A stretch of 64,000 nt of DNA, from assembly GCF_026015965.1 (NCBI RefSeq), contig NZ_CP110383.1:1119501-1183500 (forward strand), given 5' to 3'. The notes under the pieces are model-generated. The model worked only from the letters and a program-made list of their open reading frames with translations, did no database searches and was not told the DNA's origin. This DNA comes from Selenomonas sputigena (lineage in GTDB: Bacteria > Bacillota > Negativicutes > Selenomonadales > Selenomonadaceae). Positions 18,756-27,649 of this stretch are shown here, one piece after another. How positions within the stretch are numbered: position 1 is the first letter of the stretch; each line of letters begins with the position of its first letter. The translations under genes were made by a program, and so were the position numbers.

Positions 18756-19679
18756 TCAGCGATGTTTCAAAATTCTCGCACCATGCGCATCAAGAGAAAG
18801 CTGCAGTGCGTGTGCCTCGATTTCATGCTCTCTAAAGGCTTCAACCATCGCCTGTCCCACCGACTCTTCATTCTCCAGCGTATAGGCGATAAGACACGGC
18901 CCCGCGCCGCTGAGGCTTGCGCCGAGCGCACCTGCCCGGCATGCGGCACGAAAGACATCCTTCATGCCGGGGATGAGCTTTTCTCTGTACGGCTGGTGCA
19001 GGGCATCAGCGAAGGCGTTGCGCAAAAAACGCGGCTGTCCCTTCGTCAAAGCAGCGACAAGAAGCGCCGCACGGCTAACGTTGAAAACGGCATCCTTCAT
19101 CTTCACCTGCTCAGGCAGAACGCTTCTGGCAAGCCGCGTCGAAAGCGGAAACTCCGGCACGGCGACGACGAGCTTCAGCGGCATGCGAGGCATCAGGGAG
19201 AAGCATTCGACCCTGCCGCGCGTGACGACGCTGATCGTGAAACCGCCAAAAATGGCGGGCGCCACATTGTCGGGATGACCTTCGATGTTCGTCGCTATCT
19301 GCAGGAGCTCGCGCCTGGAAAAGCGGTTGCCTAAGAGGGCGTTCGCCGCCTTGAGTCCTGCAACGATCGCCGCCGCACTGCTGCCAAGACCGCGCGATAA
19401 AGGGATGTGGTTCGTCATGCGGATATGGAAGCCCTTGACCTCATCTTCCCGGTGCGCGCGCTTCAAGATCGTGCGAATGGCGCGAAGGACAATGTTGCGC
19501 TCATCAGCGGGGATATTGGCCGCACCCTCTCCCTCGATTTCGATGACGAGCCCCTCTTCCCCTTTCAGCGTAAGCTCCAGATCGTTATAGATCGTACAGG
19601 CGACCCCTATGGCGTCGAAGCCAGGCCCGCAGTTCGCACTCGTACCCGGCACGCGAACGCGGATCGTTCGATTCAGCAT
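18756..19679 (-). CDS. thrB: Homoserine kinase
   Basis: GHMP-family kinase that phosphorylates homoserine for threonine synthesis. The 307-residue protein has the N-terminal VPGTSANCGPGFDAIGVA, the phosphate loop IPLSRGLGSSAAAIVAG and the C-terminal LGASLSGAGPCLIA motif. Its ATG overlaps the hom stop by 7 bases, so the two are translationally coupled. Confidence 0.96.
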   Translation of the reverse strand: MLNRTIRVRVPGTSANCGPGFDAIGVACTIYNDLELTLKGEEGLVIEIEGEGAANIPADERNIVLRAIRTILKRAHREDEVKGFHIRMTNHIPLSRGLGSSAAAIVAGLKAANALLGNRFSRRELLQIATNIEGHPDNVAPAIFGGFTISVVTRGRVECFSLMPRMPLKLVVAVPEFPLSTRLARSVLPEQVKMKDAVFNVSRAALLVAALTKGQPRFLRNAFADALHQPYREKLIPGMKDVFRAACRAGALGASLSGAGPCLIAYTLENEESVGQAMVEAFREHEIEAHALQLSLDAHGARILKHR

Positions 19680-20977
19680 GCGCCGTCCTCCTGCGGATTT
19701 TCCACGCGGATGATGCTGCGGATCTCACTGACGACGGCAAGTTTCTCAAGATCCGCCGCCGCCTCCTGCATCTTCCTGTGCTTGACGACATGCGTGACCG
19801 CGACGATTTCCGCACGCTCCTTATATCGTCTCGTCTGAATGACGGATTTCAGACTGACCTTGTGGTTGCCGAATGCCGTCGCGATGGCAGCGAGAACGCC
19901 TGGCTCATCATCGACGAGAAGGCGTACATAATAGGACGCTTTCGTTTCCTCCACGGGGCAAAGCGATTTGTGCGCATAGCACGTGCAGTGCAGTCGCCCG
20001 AACGTATCGAGCTGCATGTCGCGCGCGATGTCGATGACATCAGCGACGACGGCTGAAGCCGTCGGCAAAGAGCCTGCACCGCGTCCGTAGAACATCGCCT
20101 CGCCGATGGCGTTGCCGCGCACGAAGATCGCGTTGTAGACGTCGTTGACGGAGGCGAGCGGATGCGCCTTCGGCAGGAATACGGGATGCACGCGCACATC
20201 GATGCCCGCCTCTCCGCAGTCGCGCCCGATAGCCAAAAGCTTCACGACATAGCCGAGAGCCTTTGCGTACTCAATGTCCTCGGGCGTAACCTTCGTGATT
20301 CCCTCGACGGAGACATCCTCGAAGCGGATGCGCGTATTGAATGCGATGGACGCGAGGATTGCAATCTTGCGCGCTGCGTCGAGACCCTCGACGTCAGCCG
20401 CAGGATTCGCCTCGGCATAGCCCTTCGCCTGAGCCTCCTTGAGCACGCTGTCGTAGTCTGAGCCGTTCTCCGCCATCTGCGAGAGCATGTAGTTCGTCGT
20501 GCCGTTGATGATGCCCATGATTTCCGTGACGCGGTTCGCTGTCAGGCACTGTTTCAGCGGCATGACGATGGGGATGCCGCCGCCGACGCTCGCTTCAAAG
20601 TGGAAGTCCACGCCGTATTTTTCCATCGCCTCGAACATGTCCTTGCCGAACTGCGCCACGACGTCCTTATTTGCCGTCACGACGTTCTTACCCTTCTCCA
20701 TCGCGACCAACATGTACTCGCGCGCCGGATGGATGCCGCCAAGAAGTTCGATGACGATGTCGATTTCCTCATCGTTTAGGATTTCATCCACATTCTCGGT
20801 CAGATGCAGCCCCTCCATATAGGGGCGCTCTTTCTTCGCATCGCGCACGAGCACGGACTTCAGCGTGAGCTTCACGCCCGCCTTCGCCGTGATCTCGCGC
20901 TCGTTCTCGCGAAGCACGCGCACGACGCCCGTGCCGACCGTACCGAAGCCCAGCATGCCGATCTTGATCTCTTTCAT
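19673..20977 (-). CDS. hom: Homoserine dehydrogenase with ACT domain
   Basis: Reduces aspartate semialdehyde to homoserine, the branch to threonine and methionine. The 434-residue protein has the Rossmann start KIGMLGFGTVGTGVV, the VVTANKDVVA segment, the substrate loop GIINGTTNYMLSQM with NPAADVEGLDAARK, and a C-terminal ACT domain (VDDEPGVLAAIATAFGNHKV), typical of threonine-inhibited enzymes. The ATG at 20977 has AAAGGGG upstream. It follows the ACT protein gene by 14 bases. Confidence 0.97.
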   Translation of the reverse strand: MKEIKIGMLGFGTVGTGVVRVLRENEREITAKAGVKLTLKSVLVRDAKKERPYMEGLHLTENVDEILNDEEIDIVIELLGGIHPAREYMLVAMEKGKNVVTANKDVVAQFGKDMFEAMEKYGVDFHFEASVGGGIPIVMPLKQCLTANRVTEIMGIINGTTNYMLSQMAENGSDYDSVLKEAQAKGYAEANPAADVEGLDAARKIAILASIAFNTRIRFEDVSVEGITKVTPEDIEYAKALGYVVKLLAIGRDCGEAGIDVRVHPVFLPKAHPLASVNDVYNAIFVRGNAIGEAMFYGRGAGSLPTASAVVADVIDIARDMQLDTFGRLHCTCYAHKSLCPVEETKASYYVRLLVDDEPGVLAAIATAFGNHKVSLKSVIQTRRYKERAEIVAVTHVVKHRKMQEAAADLEKLAVVSEIRSIIRVENPQEDGAC

Positions 20978-20991
20978 CTCTTCCCCTTTCA

Positions 20992-21465
20992 TCATGCCTG
21001 TCCGAGGACTTCGAGACGCTTCACTCCGTCCACCATGCGCAGCTTGTCGAGAAGCGCTTCAAGATCCACCGAGAGGTTCGCCGTCTCAATGGAAACCGTC
21101 GCATTCGCCACACCCTGCAGGGGGATGCCCTGATTGATCGTCAGAACGCTTCCCGAATCCGCCGAAATCGTATTGAGCACGCTCGAAAGGACGCCCTTCT
21201 TATGCTCCAAGAGGAGCGTCAGCGAGATGATCTTGTTGCGGCTCGCTTCATAGAAAGGAAAGACATAATCCTTGTACTTGTAATAAGCGCTGCGGCTCAA
21301 TCCCATACTGTCGACCGCCTCGTTGATCGTGCGTGCGTCGCCGCGCTTAAGCATCTCCTTCACGCGGATTGTCTTCTTGATCGCCTCGGGCAAGATCTGC
21401 TCCTGCACGAGGAAAAATCCACTCTGCGCCTTCTGTTCTGTGTTTTCTTTGCGTTCTCTTGGCAT
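20992..21465 (-). CDS. ACT domain protein, UPF0735 (PheB-like)
   Basis: 157 residues. The N-terminal half resembles a small helix-turn-helix-like segment (RTINEAVDSMGLSRSAYYKYK). The C-terminal half is an ACT domain (LTLLLEHKKGVLSSVLNTIS, then GSVLTINQGIPLQGVAN). Proteins of this family often sit next to hom-thrB or pheA, suggesting amino-acid-responsive control (inference). It is first in its operon and lies just below a palindrome at the promoter, so it may control its own operon. Confidence 0.9.
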   Translation of the reverse strand: MPRERKENTEQKAQSGFFLVQEQILPEAIKKTIRVKEMLKRGDARTINEAVDSMGLSRSAYYKYKDYVFPFYEASRNKIISLTLLLEHKKGVLSSVLNTISADSGSVLTINQGIPLQGVANATVSIETANLSVDLEALLDKLRMVDGVKRLEVLGQA

Positions 21466-21486
21466 AAAAATTCCTCCTGCCGCATA

Positions 21487-21504
21487 AATTCCACGCTTGG
21501 AATT
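21487..21504 (-). promoter_or_regulatory. Palindrome at the hom operon start (possible operator)
   Basis: Perfect 7-base inverted repeat AATTCCA-CGCT-TGGAATT that overlaps the edge of the -10 box and covers the expected transcription start. Placement fits a repressor site or a short leader hairpin. Confidence 0.45.
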
Positions 21505-21530
21505 ATACCATTGTCCAACACTATTGTACA
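21502..21530 (-). promoter_or_regulatory. Promoter of the ACT-hom-thrB-cca operon
   Basis: On the minus strand, TGTACA (21530-21525), a 17-base spacer and TATAAT (21507-21502) preceded by TGG, an extended -10. Confidence 0.75.
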
Positions 21531-21576
21531 GTCCCTATAGACATTTTGCGAGAAAAGAATTCTCAAATACTCCCTC

Positions 21577-22167
21577 TCAACGATGCCCCGCCTTGATCTT
21601 GCTCTCCGTGCCATTCAAGAGGCGCGTGATGTTCGTATGGTGACGCACGATGACGAGAACGGCGGCGAGGACGCCAAAGACCGTGTATTCCGTTGGGCAG
21701 TCGAAGAAGAAGGCGAGCACGGGCACGAGCGCCGCGCCGACGATGGAGCCGAGCGAAACGTAGCGCGTGACGAGCACGATGACGAGCCATGCGAGGAAGA
21801 CGACACCCGTCACCGCCGGCATGAGCATCGCTATGACGCCCAGCCCCGTAGCGACGCCCTTGCCTCCCTTGAAGCGCAAAAAGACGGACGCCGAGTGTCC
21901 GAGAATGGCGGCGATACCGCCCAAGACCATGGAAAGCGGCGTGCCGACGAGAAGCATGGCGATATAGACGGCGAGGAATCCCTTGAGGAAGTCGAGCGCG
22001 AAGACGAGCGCCCCCGGCCCCTTGCCCAGCGTGCGGTAGACATTCGTCGCGCCGATGTTGCGGCTGCCGTGTTCGCGGATGTCGATGTGCCAGATGGTGC
22101 GGCAAAGAAGCAGACCGTTCGGCACAGAACCCAGAAGGTAGGCGATGATGCAGGCGAAAAGTGTCAT
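21577..22167 (-). CDS. plsY: Glycerol-3-phosphate acyltransferase PlsY
   Basis: Integral membrane enzyme that transfers the acyl group of acyl-phosphate to glycerol 3-phosphate, the first step of phospholipid synthesis. The 196-residue protein has several hydrophobic segments and the family motifs LLGSVPNGLLLCR, REHGSRNIGATNVYRTLG, the glycine-rich FKGGKGVATGLG, and RHHTNITRLLNGTE near the end. Its ATG overlaps the der stop (ATGA). A weak hairpin follows the gene. Confidence 0.96.
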   Translation of the reverse strand: MTLFACIIAYLLGSVPNGLLLCRTIWHIDIREHGSRNIGATNVYRTLGKGPGALVFALDFLKGFLAVYIAMLLVGTPLSMVLGGIAAILGHSASVFLRFKGGKGVATGLGVIAMLMPAVTGVVFLAWLVIVLVTRYVSLGSIVGAALVPVLAFFFDCPTEYTVFGVLAAVLVIVRHHTNITRLLNGTESKIKAGHR

Positions 22168-23492
22168 ATCTCTTCCTCCTCCCTGCCGCGCACGATGAGA
22201 CGCAGCGGCGTTCCCTCGAAACCGAAGCTCTCGCGCAGCTTGTTCTCGATGTAGCGCAGGTACGAGAAGTGCATGAGCTCAGGCTCGTTCACAAAAACGA
22301 TAAACTTCGGCGGACGGATGTCCGCCTGCGTCATATAGCGAATCTTGAGCTGCTTGCCCTTGTGAGCAGGCGGTGGATTCACGGCGATCATATCGCGCAC
22401 GAGGTCATTCAGGATGCTCGTCTTGACGCGCATCGACGCCTGATCTGCCACATACTTGACGAGATCGGTGACGCGCGCGACGCGTTGATGCGTGAGAGCC
22501 GAAGTATAAAGGACGGGCGCGTACTGCAGGAAGCCAAGTTCTATGCGCAGTTCATCCGTGAAGCGCAGCGTAGACTTTTCATCCTTGTTTTCATAGATGT
22601 CCCACTTGTTCACGATGAGCACGACCGCCTTGCCCGATTCGTGGGCATAGCCTGCGATCTTCTTGTCCTGCTCGGTGATGCCCGCCGTGGCGTCGAGCAC
22701 AACGAGCACGACGTCGGCGCGGTCGACGGCGCGAAGCGCTCGCATGACGCTGTAGCGCTCAATCGGCGCATCGATCTTTCCCTTGCGTCGCATGCCCGCC
22801 GTGTCGATGAGGATGAACTTCGTGTCCTCCGCCATAAAGTGCGTGTCGATGGCATCGCGCGTCGTGCCCGCAACGTCGCTAACGATGACGCGCTCCTCGC
22901 CCAGGAGTGCATTGACGAGCGAGGATTTGCCGACGTTCGGACGGCCGATGACGGCGATGCTAATCTCATCCGACTCTTTCTCTTCCTCTGCTCCTTCGGG
23001 AAAGAGCGCCACGAGAGCATCGAGCAGATCGCCGAGATTCATGGCGTTCGTAGCAGAAATCGGCACGGGATCGCCAAGGCCGAGGTTGTAGAACTCGTAG
23101 ACGTCCGCCTCCTGCTTGGGCGAATCGATCTTGTTCACGGCCAAGAGCACGGGCTTCTTCGTCGTGCGCAGCATCTTGCCGACTTCCTCATCGGCAAGCG
23201 TCAGACCCGCACGGCCGTCGACGAGGAAGAGGATGACGTCCGCCTCCTCCATGGCGATCTGCGCCTGCTGGCGCATCGAGCGCAGGATGACATCGCTCGT
23301 ATCGAGTTCGATGCCTCCCGTATCGATCATCGTAAATTCCTTGCCGAGCCATTCGGCATCAAGGTAGATGCGGTCGCGCGTGACGCCCGGCAAATCATCG
23401 ACGATGGACACGCGCTTCCTGCCCAATTTATTGAAGAGCGTGGACTTGCCCACGTTCGGGCGTCCCACGATCGCTACGATCGGCTTGCTCAT
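22164..23492 (-). CDS. der: Ribosome biogenesis GTPase Der (EngA)
   Basis: Tandem GTPase that helps assemble the 50S ribosomal subunit. The 442-residue protein has two G domains, each with GRPNVGKS (near residues 9 and 180), DTGG/DTAGM and NKID/NKWD, and a C-terminal KH-like domain. The ATG at 23492 is chosen because AAAGGAGAGG is just upstream and the family starts MSKPIVAIVGRPNVGK; the longer frame lies inside the previous gene. It overlaps the DUF512 gene by 4 bases. Confidence 0.97.
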   Translation of the reverse strand: MSKPIVAIVGRPNVGKSTLFNKLGRKRVSIVDDLPGVTRDRIYLDAEWLGKEFTMIDTGGIELDTSDVILRSMRQQAQIAMEEADVILFLVDGRAGLTLADEEVGKMLRTTKKPVLLAVNKIDSPKQEADVYEFYNLGLGDPVPISATNAMNLGDLLDALVALFPEGAEEEKESDEISIAVIGRPNVGKSSLVNALLGEERVIVSDVAGTTRDAIDTHFMAEDTKFILIDTAGMRRKGKIDAPIERYSVMRALRAVDRADVVLVVLDATAGITEQDKKIAGYAHESGKAVVLIVNKWDIYENKDEKSTLRFTDELRIELGFLQYAPVLYTSALTHQRVARVTDLVKYVADQASMRVKTSILNDLVRDMIAVNPPPAHKGKQLKIRYMTQADIRPPKFIVFVNEPELMHFSYLRYIENKLRESFGFEGTPLRLIVRGREEEEI

Positions 23493-24901
23493 TCCATCCT
23501 CTCCTTTTCCTCTTTCCTCGGTTTCGTATACGCCGCGTTGCTCTGCCACATATACGAAGCCTCATCATCCGACGCCCCTCGATAATGCGCCCAATCAAGA
23601 AGGGCGCGCGCGAGATCGCCGCCGCCCTGCGCCGTCTCGACGCGAAGGTGCGGCACGGCGCTGCGAAATGCATCGAGCGTCATATCGTCGAGCAGAACGT
23701 TCTCGCCCGTGCGCAGGGCGCACTCGGGCAGGAGAACGCCGTGCGGCGCCTCGGTAATCTCTCGCAATGCGCGCAGCATGTCCTCACCCGTCAGAAGTCC
23801 CGAAACATTGACCGTCCTGCCAAAGTAATCGTTTTCCACACCGAGACAACGAACGCGAAGCCCCGGTACAGAAAGCCCAGCCACAAGCTCCTCGAAAAGC
23901 GGTGCAACAGACGTGCCCGAGAGGATCACGAGATGCAGCGGCTCTTCATATCCCTCGGGCGCAGGCAGCTTCTGCAAGGTATTTTTCCATTCCTCGATGA
24001 AGCTTCGCGCAAGCCCAATGCCGTTGTCGAGCTGTGGGAAACCATCGTATTCCTCCACGGGCGGCACGGGAAGGCCCGCGAGAAAGTAGAACTCATCGCC
24101 CAAGTAGACGAAACTATTGCCCGTCTCCTCTCGCGCACGCCGCTGCCATGATGCAATCTGGTGAATGACGGCGACCGCACCCTTGCGGTCAAACATCTTC
24201 AACGGATAGCATCCCTCGCGAAAGCGCGTGAGTCCGACGGGCACGACGGCGAGCGACAGCGCATGCGGCCGCCTGGCCATCAATTCCTCCACCGTGCGGT
24301 CAAGCTCCCTGCCATCGTTGAGTCCCGGGCAAAGCACGACCTGCGTATGATACTCGACGTCCGCCGCCTCCAAGCGGTCGAGATGGTTTGCAATCTCAGC
24401 CGCCCGCCGCGTGTTGAGCATGGCAGCGCGCAGATCGGGATTCATCGCATGGACGGAAACGAAGAGCGGCGACAGGTGATAGCGTTCGATCCGCTGGAAA
24501 TCCTTTTCGCGCATATTCGTCAGCGTGACGAAGTTGCCATAGAGGAACGACATGCGATAATCGTCATCCTTGACCGACAGACTCTTTCTCATGCCAGGCG
24601 GCACCTGATCGACGAAGCAGAAGTAACAGCGGTTGCCGCACGAGCGTATACCATCGAACACGGCGGAAGCGAACTCTGCGCCAAGTTCTTCATCATAGTC
24701 CTTGTCGAAAGCAAGCAATTCCTGCTCACCGTCTGCATGTTCGACGAGAAGCTCGATCTCCTCTTCGGCGAAAGCAAAGCTCAGATCGATGATGTCGCGC
24801 AGTTCCTGCCCGTTGACGGCAAGGATCTTATCTCCCACCGCAAGTTCCAATTCTTCTGCCAGACTCCCCGGCGCTACGCGTATGATTTCCCCTGACAACA
24901 T
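23489..24901 (-). CDS. DUF512 protein: PDZ plus radical-SAM-like domain
   Basis: 470 residues. An N-terminal PDZ-like domain (IIRVAPGSLAEELELAVGDK) is followed by a radical-SAM-like segment with the cysteine motif CGNRCYFCFVDQ, and then by the DUF512 domain. The function of the family is unknown. Its position directly before der and plsY is conserved in many Firmicutes, which hints at a link to ribosome assembly or translation (inference). AGAGGAAC precedes the ATG. Confidence 0.85.
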   Translation of the reverse strand: MLSGEIIRVAPGSLAEELELAVGDKILAVNGQELRDIIDLSFAFAEEEIELLVEHADGEQELLAFDKDYDEELGAEFASAVFDGIRSCGNRCYFCFVDQVPPGMRKSLSVKDDDYRMSFLYGNFVTLTNMREKDFQRIERYHLSPLFVSVHAMNPDLRAAMLNTRRAAEIANHLDRLEAADVEYHTQVVLCPGLNDGRELDRTVEELMARRPHALSLAVVPVGLTRFREGCYPLKMFDRKGAVAVIHQIASWQRRAREETGNSFVYLGDEFYFLAGLPVPPVEEYDGFPQLDNGIGLARSFIEEWKNTLQKLPAPEGYEEPLHLVILSGTSVAPLFEELVAGLSVPGLRVRCLGVENDYFGRTVNVSGLLTGEDMLRALREITEAPHGVLLPECALRTGENVLLDDMTLDAFRSAVPHLRVETAQGGGDLARALLDWAHYRGASDDEASYMWQSNAAYTKPRKEEKERME

Positions 24902-24949
24902 GCTGTTCCTCTGACTTTCCCCGGGGACATACCCCGCTCTGATGAATAA

Positions 24950-24975
24950 GGGAGTGATGAATATTCATCACTCCC
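24950..24975. repeat. Perfect 26-base palindrome between rpsA and the DUF512 gene
   Basis: GGGAGTGATGAAT and its exact complement with no loop, so a folded RNA would need to open a few pairs. On the minus strand only a short CTTATTC follows, so it is at best a weak terminator. A smaller GGGG/CCCC hairpin lies next to it (about 24920-24936). Confidence 0.6.
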
Positions 24976-25011
24976 CGACTTCTTACTTATTCAGCTATGA
25001 GGCTTGATCCT

Positions 25012-26148
25012 TCAGTCCTCGCCGCCCTCTTCGTGGGTGACAGGCTCGTCCTTGTAGTAGGAAACGTCCGAAACCTCGGCATCCCGCTGCGCCCTCGTGA
25101 TGGAGAGCGAAATGCGTTTGCGCTTCATGTCGATGTGCAGGATCTTGACCTTCACGATGTCGCCGAGCTGCACAGCCTCATCGGCACGCGCAATGCGGCG
25201 GTCGGCAAGCTCGCCCATCGGAATCAGGCCATCGAAGCCCGGCTCGATCTCCATGAAGGCGCCGAAATCCGTGAGCTTGATGATCTTGCCCTTGATGTGC
25301 GTTCCCTCTGCATAACGCTCCGCCTTGTCGAGCCACGGGTCGCGCATCGTGTCCTTGACGGACAAAGAGATGCGCTTCGTCTCGGGATCGAAGTTCTTCA
25401 CATAGACGTCGACCTCATCGCCGACGGAAAGAACGTCGGACGGCTGCTTCACGCGATGCCATGCGAGATCCGAAATATGCGCAAGGCCGTCGACGCCACC
25501 GATGTCGATGAAGGCGCCGTACTCGACGAGACGCTTGACCGTACCGCGGATGATCTGCCCGACTTCAAGCTTCGAGAAGACCTCTTCCTGCTTCTTCTCG
25601 CGCTCTTCCTCCAGGAGACTGCGGCGCGAAAGAACGAGACGCTGCTTGCGGATGTCGATCTCGATCGGCAGAGCTTCCACCGTCTGGCCGACATAGATGG
25701 AAAGATCCTTGACGAAGTGAAGCTCCATCTGCGACGCGGGAATGAAGCCTCGCAGACCGTTGACGGATGCAACGAGACCACCCTTGACAACCTGCGTGAC
25801 CTGCGCCTGCACAGTCTTTCCTTCTTCTTTCAGCGCCTCGATCTCTTTCCATGCGACCATGCGGTCAGCACGAACCTTGGAAACCGTAGCGCCATTCTCA
25901 CCGCCGAGGCTCACGACAAAGACCTCGATCTCGTCGTCGACCTTCACGACATCCTTGGCGGAATCCGGCTCAGGTGAGGCAAGCTCCCTCTTCGAGATGG
26001 GAATGTCCGCCTTGAGGCCAGCAATGTTGACATAAGCCTGACCATCGTCGACAGCGACGACCGTAGCCTTTACGACATCGTGTTCCCTTACCTCCTGCAT
26101 GGACTCCTCTTCAGCCTCAAGCAAACTCTTCATGTCCTGTTCTTGCAC
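25012..26148 (-). CDS. rpsA: 30S ribosomal protein S1-like, four S1 domains
   Basis: 378-residue RNA-binding protein with four S1 repeats, recognisable at VVKATVVAVDDGQAYVNI, KTVQAQVTQVVKGGLVAS, GTVKRLVEYGAFIDIGG and GKIIKLTDFGAFMEIEPG, with an acidic tail. It is the short Firmicutes form. The start is taken as GTG at 26148 with AAGGAGG 10 bases upstream; an internal ATG at 26133 forms ATGA with the ispH stop and is the alternative. Either way it overlaps ispH in a different frame. Many Firmicutes encode IspH and S1 as one fused protein. Confidence 0.93.
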   Translation of the reverse strand: MQEQDMKSLLEAEEESMQEVREHDVVKATVVAVDDGQAYVNIAGLKADIPISKRELASPEPDSAKDVVKVDDEIEVFVVSLGGENGATVSKVRADRMVAWKEIEALKEEGKTVQAQVTQVVKGGLVASVNGLRGFIPASQMELHFVKDLSIYVGQTVEALPIEIDIRKQRLVLSRRSLLEEEREKKQEEVFSKLEVGQIIRGTVKRLVEYGAFIDIGGVDGLAHISDLAWHRVKQPSDVLSVGDEVDVYVKNFDPETKRISLSVKDTMRDPWLDKAERYAEGTHIKGKIIKLTDFGAFMEIEPGFDGLIPMGELADRRIARADEAVQLGDIVKVKILHIDMKRKRISLSITRAQRDAEVSDVSYYKDEPVTHEEGGED

Positions 26149-26960
26149 TTTTGATATACCTCCTTGATAATCCAGTCCGGAGTTGAAGCCCCAGCTGTAA
26201 TACCAATTTTTTTGATTTTATCAAACCATTCGTCCTGCAGCTCCGCCGCAGTTTCGATATGATAGGTTTGGCATTCCTTGGCGCACAACTGCGCGAGGCG
26301 CGTCGTGTTCGCACTGTTCTTGCCGCCGATGACGAGCATCAGATCCACTTGCTGCGCAAGCTTGACCGCCGCCTCCTGACGCTGATCCGTAGCCGTGCAG
26401 ATCGTACGGACGATGCGCACGTCGTTCGACTTGTCCAGCAGATGGAGTACAATCTCCTTGAACTTCGCACCGGAAAACGTCGTCTGCGCGACGATGCCCA
26501 AGCGCGCACATGGTGCGACAGCTTCGGCTCCCTCGACGGAATCCACGATGACGGCATCGCCGCCTGCCCATTCGAAGATGCTCCTGACCTCCGGATGAAG
26601 CTTCTCCCCTACGATAACGACAGAATACCCTTCTTGAAAAAGCTCATGCGCCGTGGACTGTGCCTTCTTCACATGCGGACACGTCGCGTCGACGAGAGAA
26701 AGCCCTCGCTCCTTCGCTTCATCATAGACGAGGGGACCAACCCCATGCGAGCGTATGATGACTGTCCCTTTCTCCAACTCGGGCAAGGCATTGACCATGC
26801 CGACGCCCTCCTCCGCCAGACGCGAAACCATCTGAGGATTGTGGATGATGGGACCGAGCGTGCAGGAAGTTCCGTCGGGTGCGGCCTGTTCGCGCGCAAG
26901 TTTAATCGCACGCTTCACGCCATAGCAGAAGCCAAGGGATTCTGCCAGAAATACTTCCAT
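26130..26960 (-). CDS. ispH: 4-hydroxy-3-methylbut-2-enyl diphosphate reductase
   Basis: Last enzyme of the MEP isoprenoid pathway, a [4Fe-4S] enzyme producing IPP and DMAPP. The 276-residue protein has all three cluster cysteines (FCYGVKRAI, DATCPHVKKAQ, RTICTATDQRQ) and the substrate residues GPIIHNPQMV, RSHGVGP, EKLHPEV and ITAGASTPDWII. The ATG at 26960 matches the family N-terminus; the site is a weak GGTGG. It overlaps the rpsA start. A promoter-like TGCTATAAT lies upstream. Confidence 0.96.
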   Translation of the reverse strand: MEVFLAESLGFCYGVKRAIKLAREQAAPDGTSCTLGPIIHNPQMVSRLAEEGVGMVNALPELEKGTVIIRSHGVGPLVYDEAKERGLSLVDATCPHVKKAQSTAHELFQEGYSVVIVGEKLHPEVRSIFEWAGGDAVIVDSVEGAEAVAPCARLGIVAQTTFSGAKFKEIVLHLLDKSNDVRIVRTICTATDQRQEAAVKLAQQVDLMLVIGGKNSANTTRLAQLCAKECQTYHIETAAELQDEWFDKIKKIGITAGASTPDWIIKEVYQKCKNRT

Positions 26961-27029
26961 ATATCTACCACCAAATATCCAATGTATCGCAGAAAGGCAG
27001 TTTCTCCCCATTTCTGCAATCTATTTTAT

Positions 27030-27060
27030 ATTATAGCATAAAATCAATCGCTTATGCTAT
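27030..27060 (-). promoter_or_regulatory. Inverted repeat with an extended -10 before ispH
   Basis: Perfect 9-base inverted repeat ATAGCATAA / TTATGCTAT (27033-27060) spanning the plsC stop. Its promoter-proximal arm runs into TGCTATAAT (27038-27030), an extended -10 about 70 bases before ispH. No good -35 is seen. It could be an internal promoter with an operator. Confidence 0.4.
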
Positions 27061-27649
27061 CATTTTTTATCATTGCGTAAATTTCATCCATTATTTTTTG
27101 CGAAAAATCCTGCAGCGCCTGCTTATCCTGCTTTTCTCCTTGAAAAATCAAGGGTTTTCCATAAATGACGCGAAGCTTCGGCAGGAAGCCGCCATTGGCA
27201 AAAACATGATCGGTGCCGATGATAGCGGCCGGCACGACGGGAGCTTTTGCCATGGCCGCGAGCAGCGCGACGCCCGGCTCCGCCTTCTTCCTCTCCCCAT
27301 GGCGGCTGCGCGTTCCCTGCGGGAAAACACCGAGGCAGCGTCCTTTCTTGAGTTCGGCGAGAGCCGCCTTGATCGCGCCCCGGTCTGCTGCACCGCGCTT
27401 TACGGGAAACGAATGACAGCTCCTTAAGATATAATCCGCGATGAAATTGAAGAAAAGTTCCTGCTTCGCCATGTAGCTGACGGGGCGCGCAAGAAACGTC
27501 GCCAAGAGCGGCGGATCCCAGTTGCTCATGTGATTCGCCGCCAAGATCACAGGCCCTTCTTTCGGCATGTTTTCTCTACCCTCAATCTTGGCACGAAAAA
27601 CAATGGAAAAGAGCATGGCAAAACTGATTTTCAATAAAGCGTAAATCAT
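27044..27649 (-). CDS. plsC: 1-acyl-sn-glycerol-3-phosphate acyltransferase
   Basis: Makes phosphatidic acid by acylating lysophosphatidate at the membrane. The 201-residue protein has a hydrophobic N-terminus and the acyltransferase motifs NHMSNWDPP (catalytic histidine and aspartate), PVKRGAADRG and VFPQGTRSRHG. The ATG at 27649 overlaps the cmk stop (ATGA) and has AAAGG upstream. The cmk-plsC-ispH-rpsA order is typical of Firmicutes. Confidence 0.95.
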   Translation of the reverse strand: MIYALLKISFAMLFSIVFRAKIEGRENMPKEGPVILAANHMSNWDPPLLATFLARPVSYMAKQELFFNFIADYILRSCHSFPVKRGAADRGAIKAALAELKKGRCLGVFPQGTRSRHGERKKAEPGVALLAAMAKAPVVPAAIIGTDHVFANGGFLPKLRVIYGKPLIFQGEKQDKQALQDFSQKIMDEIYAMIKNDSISD

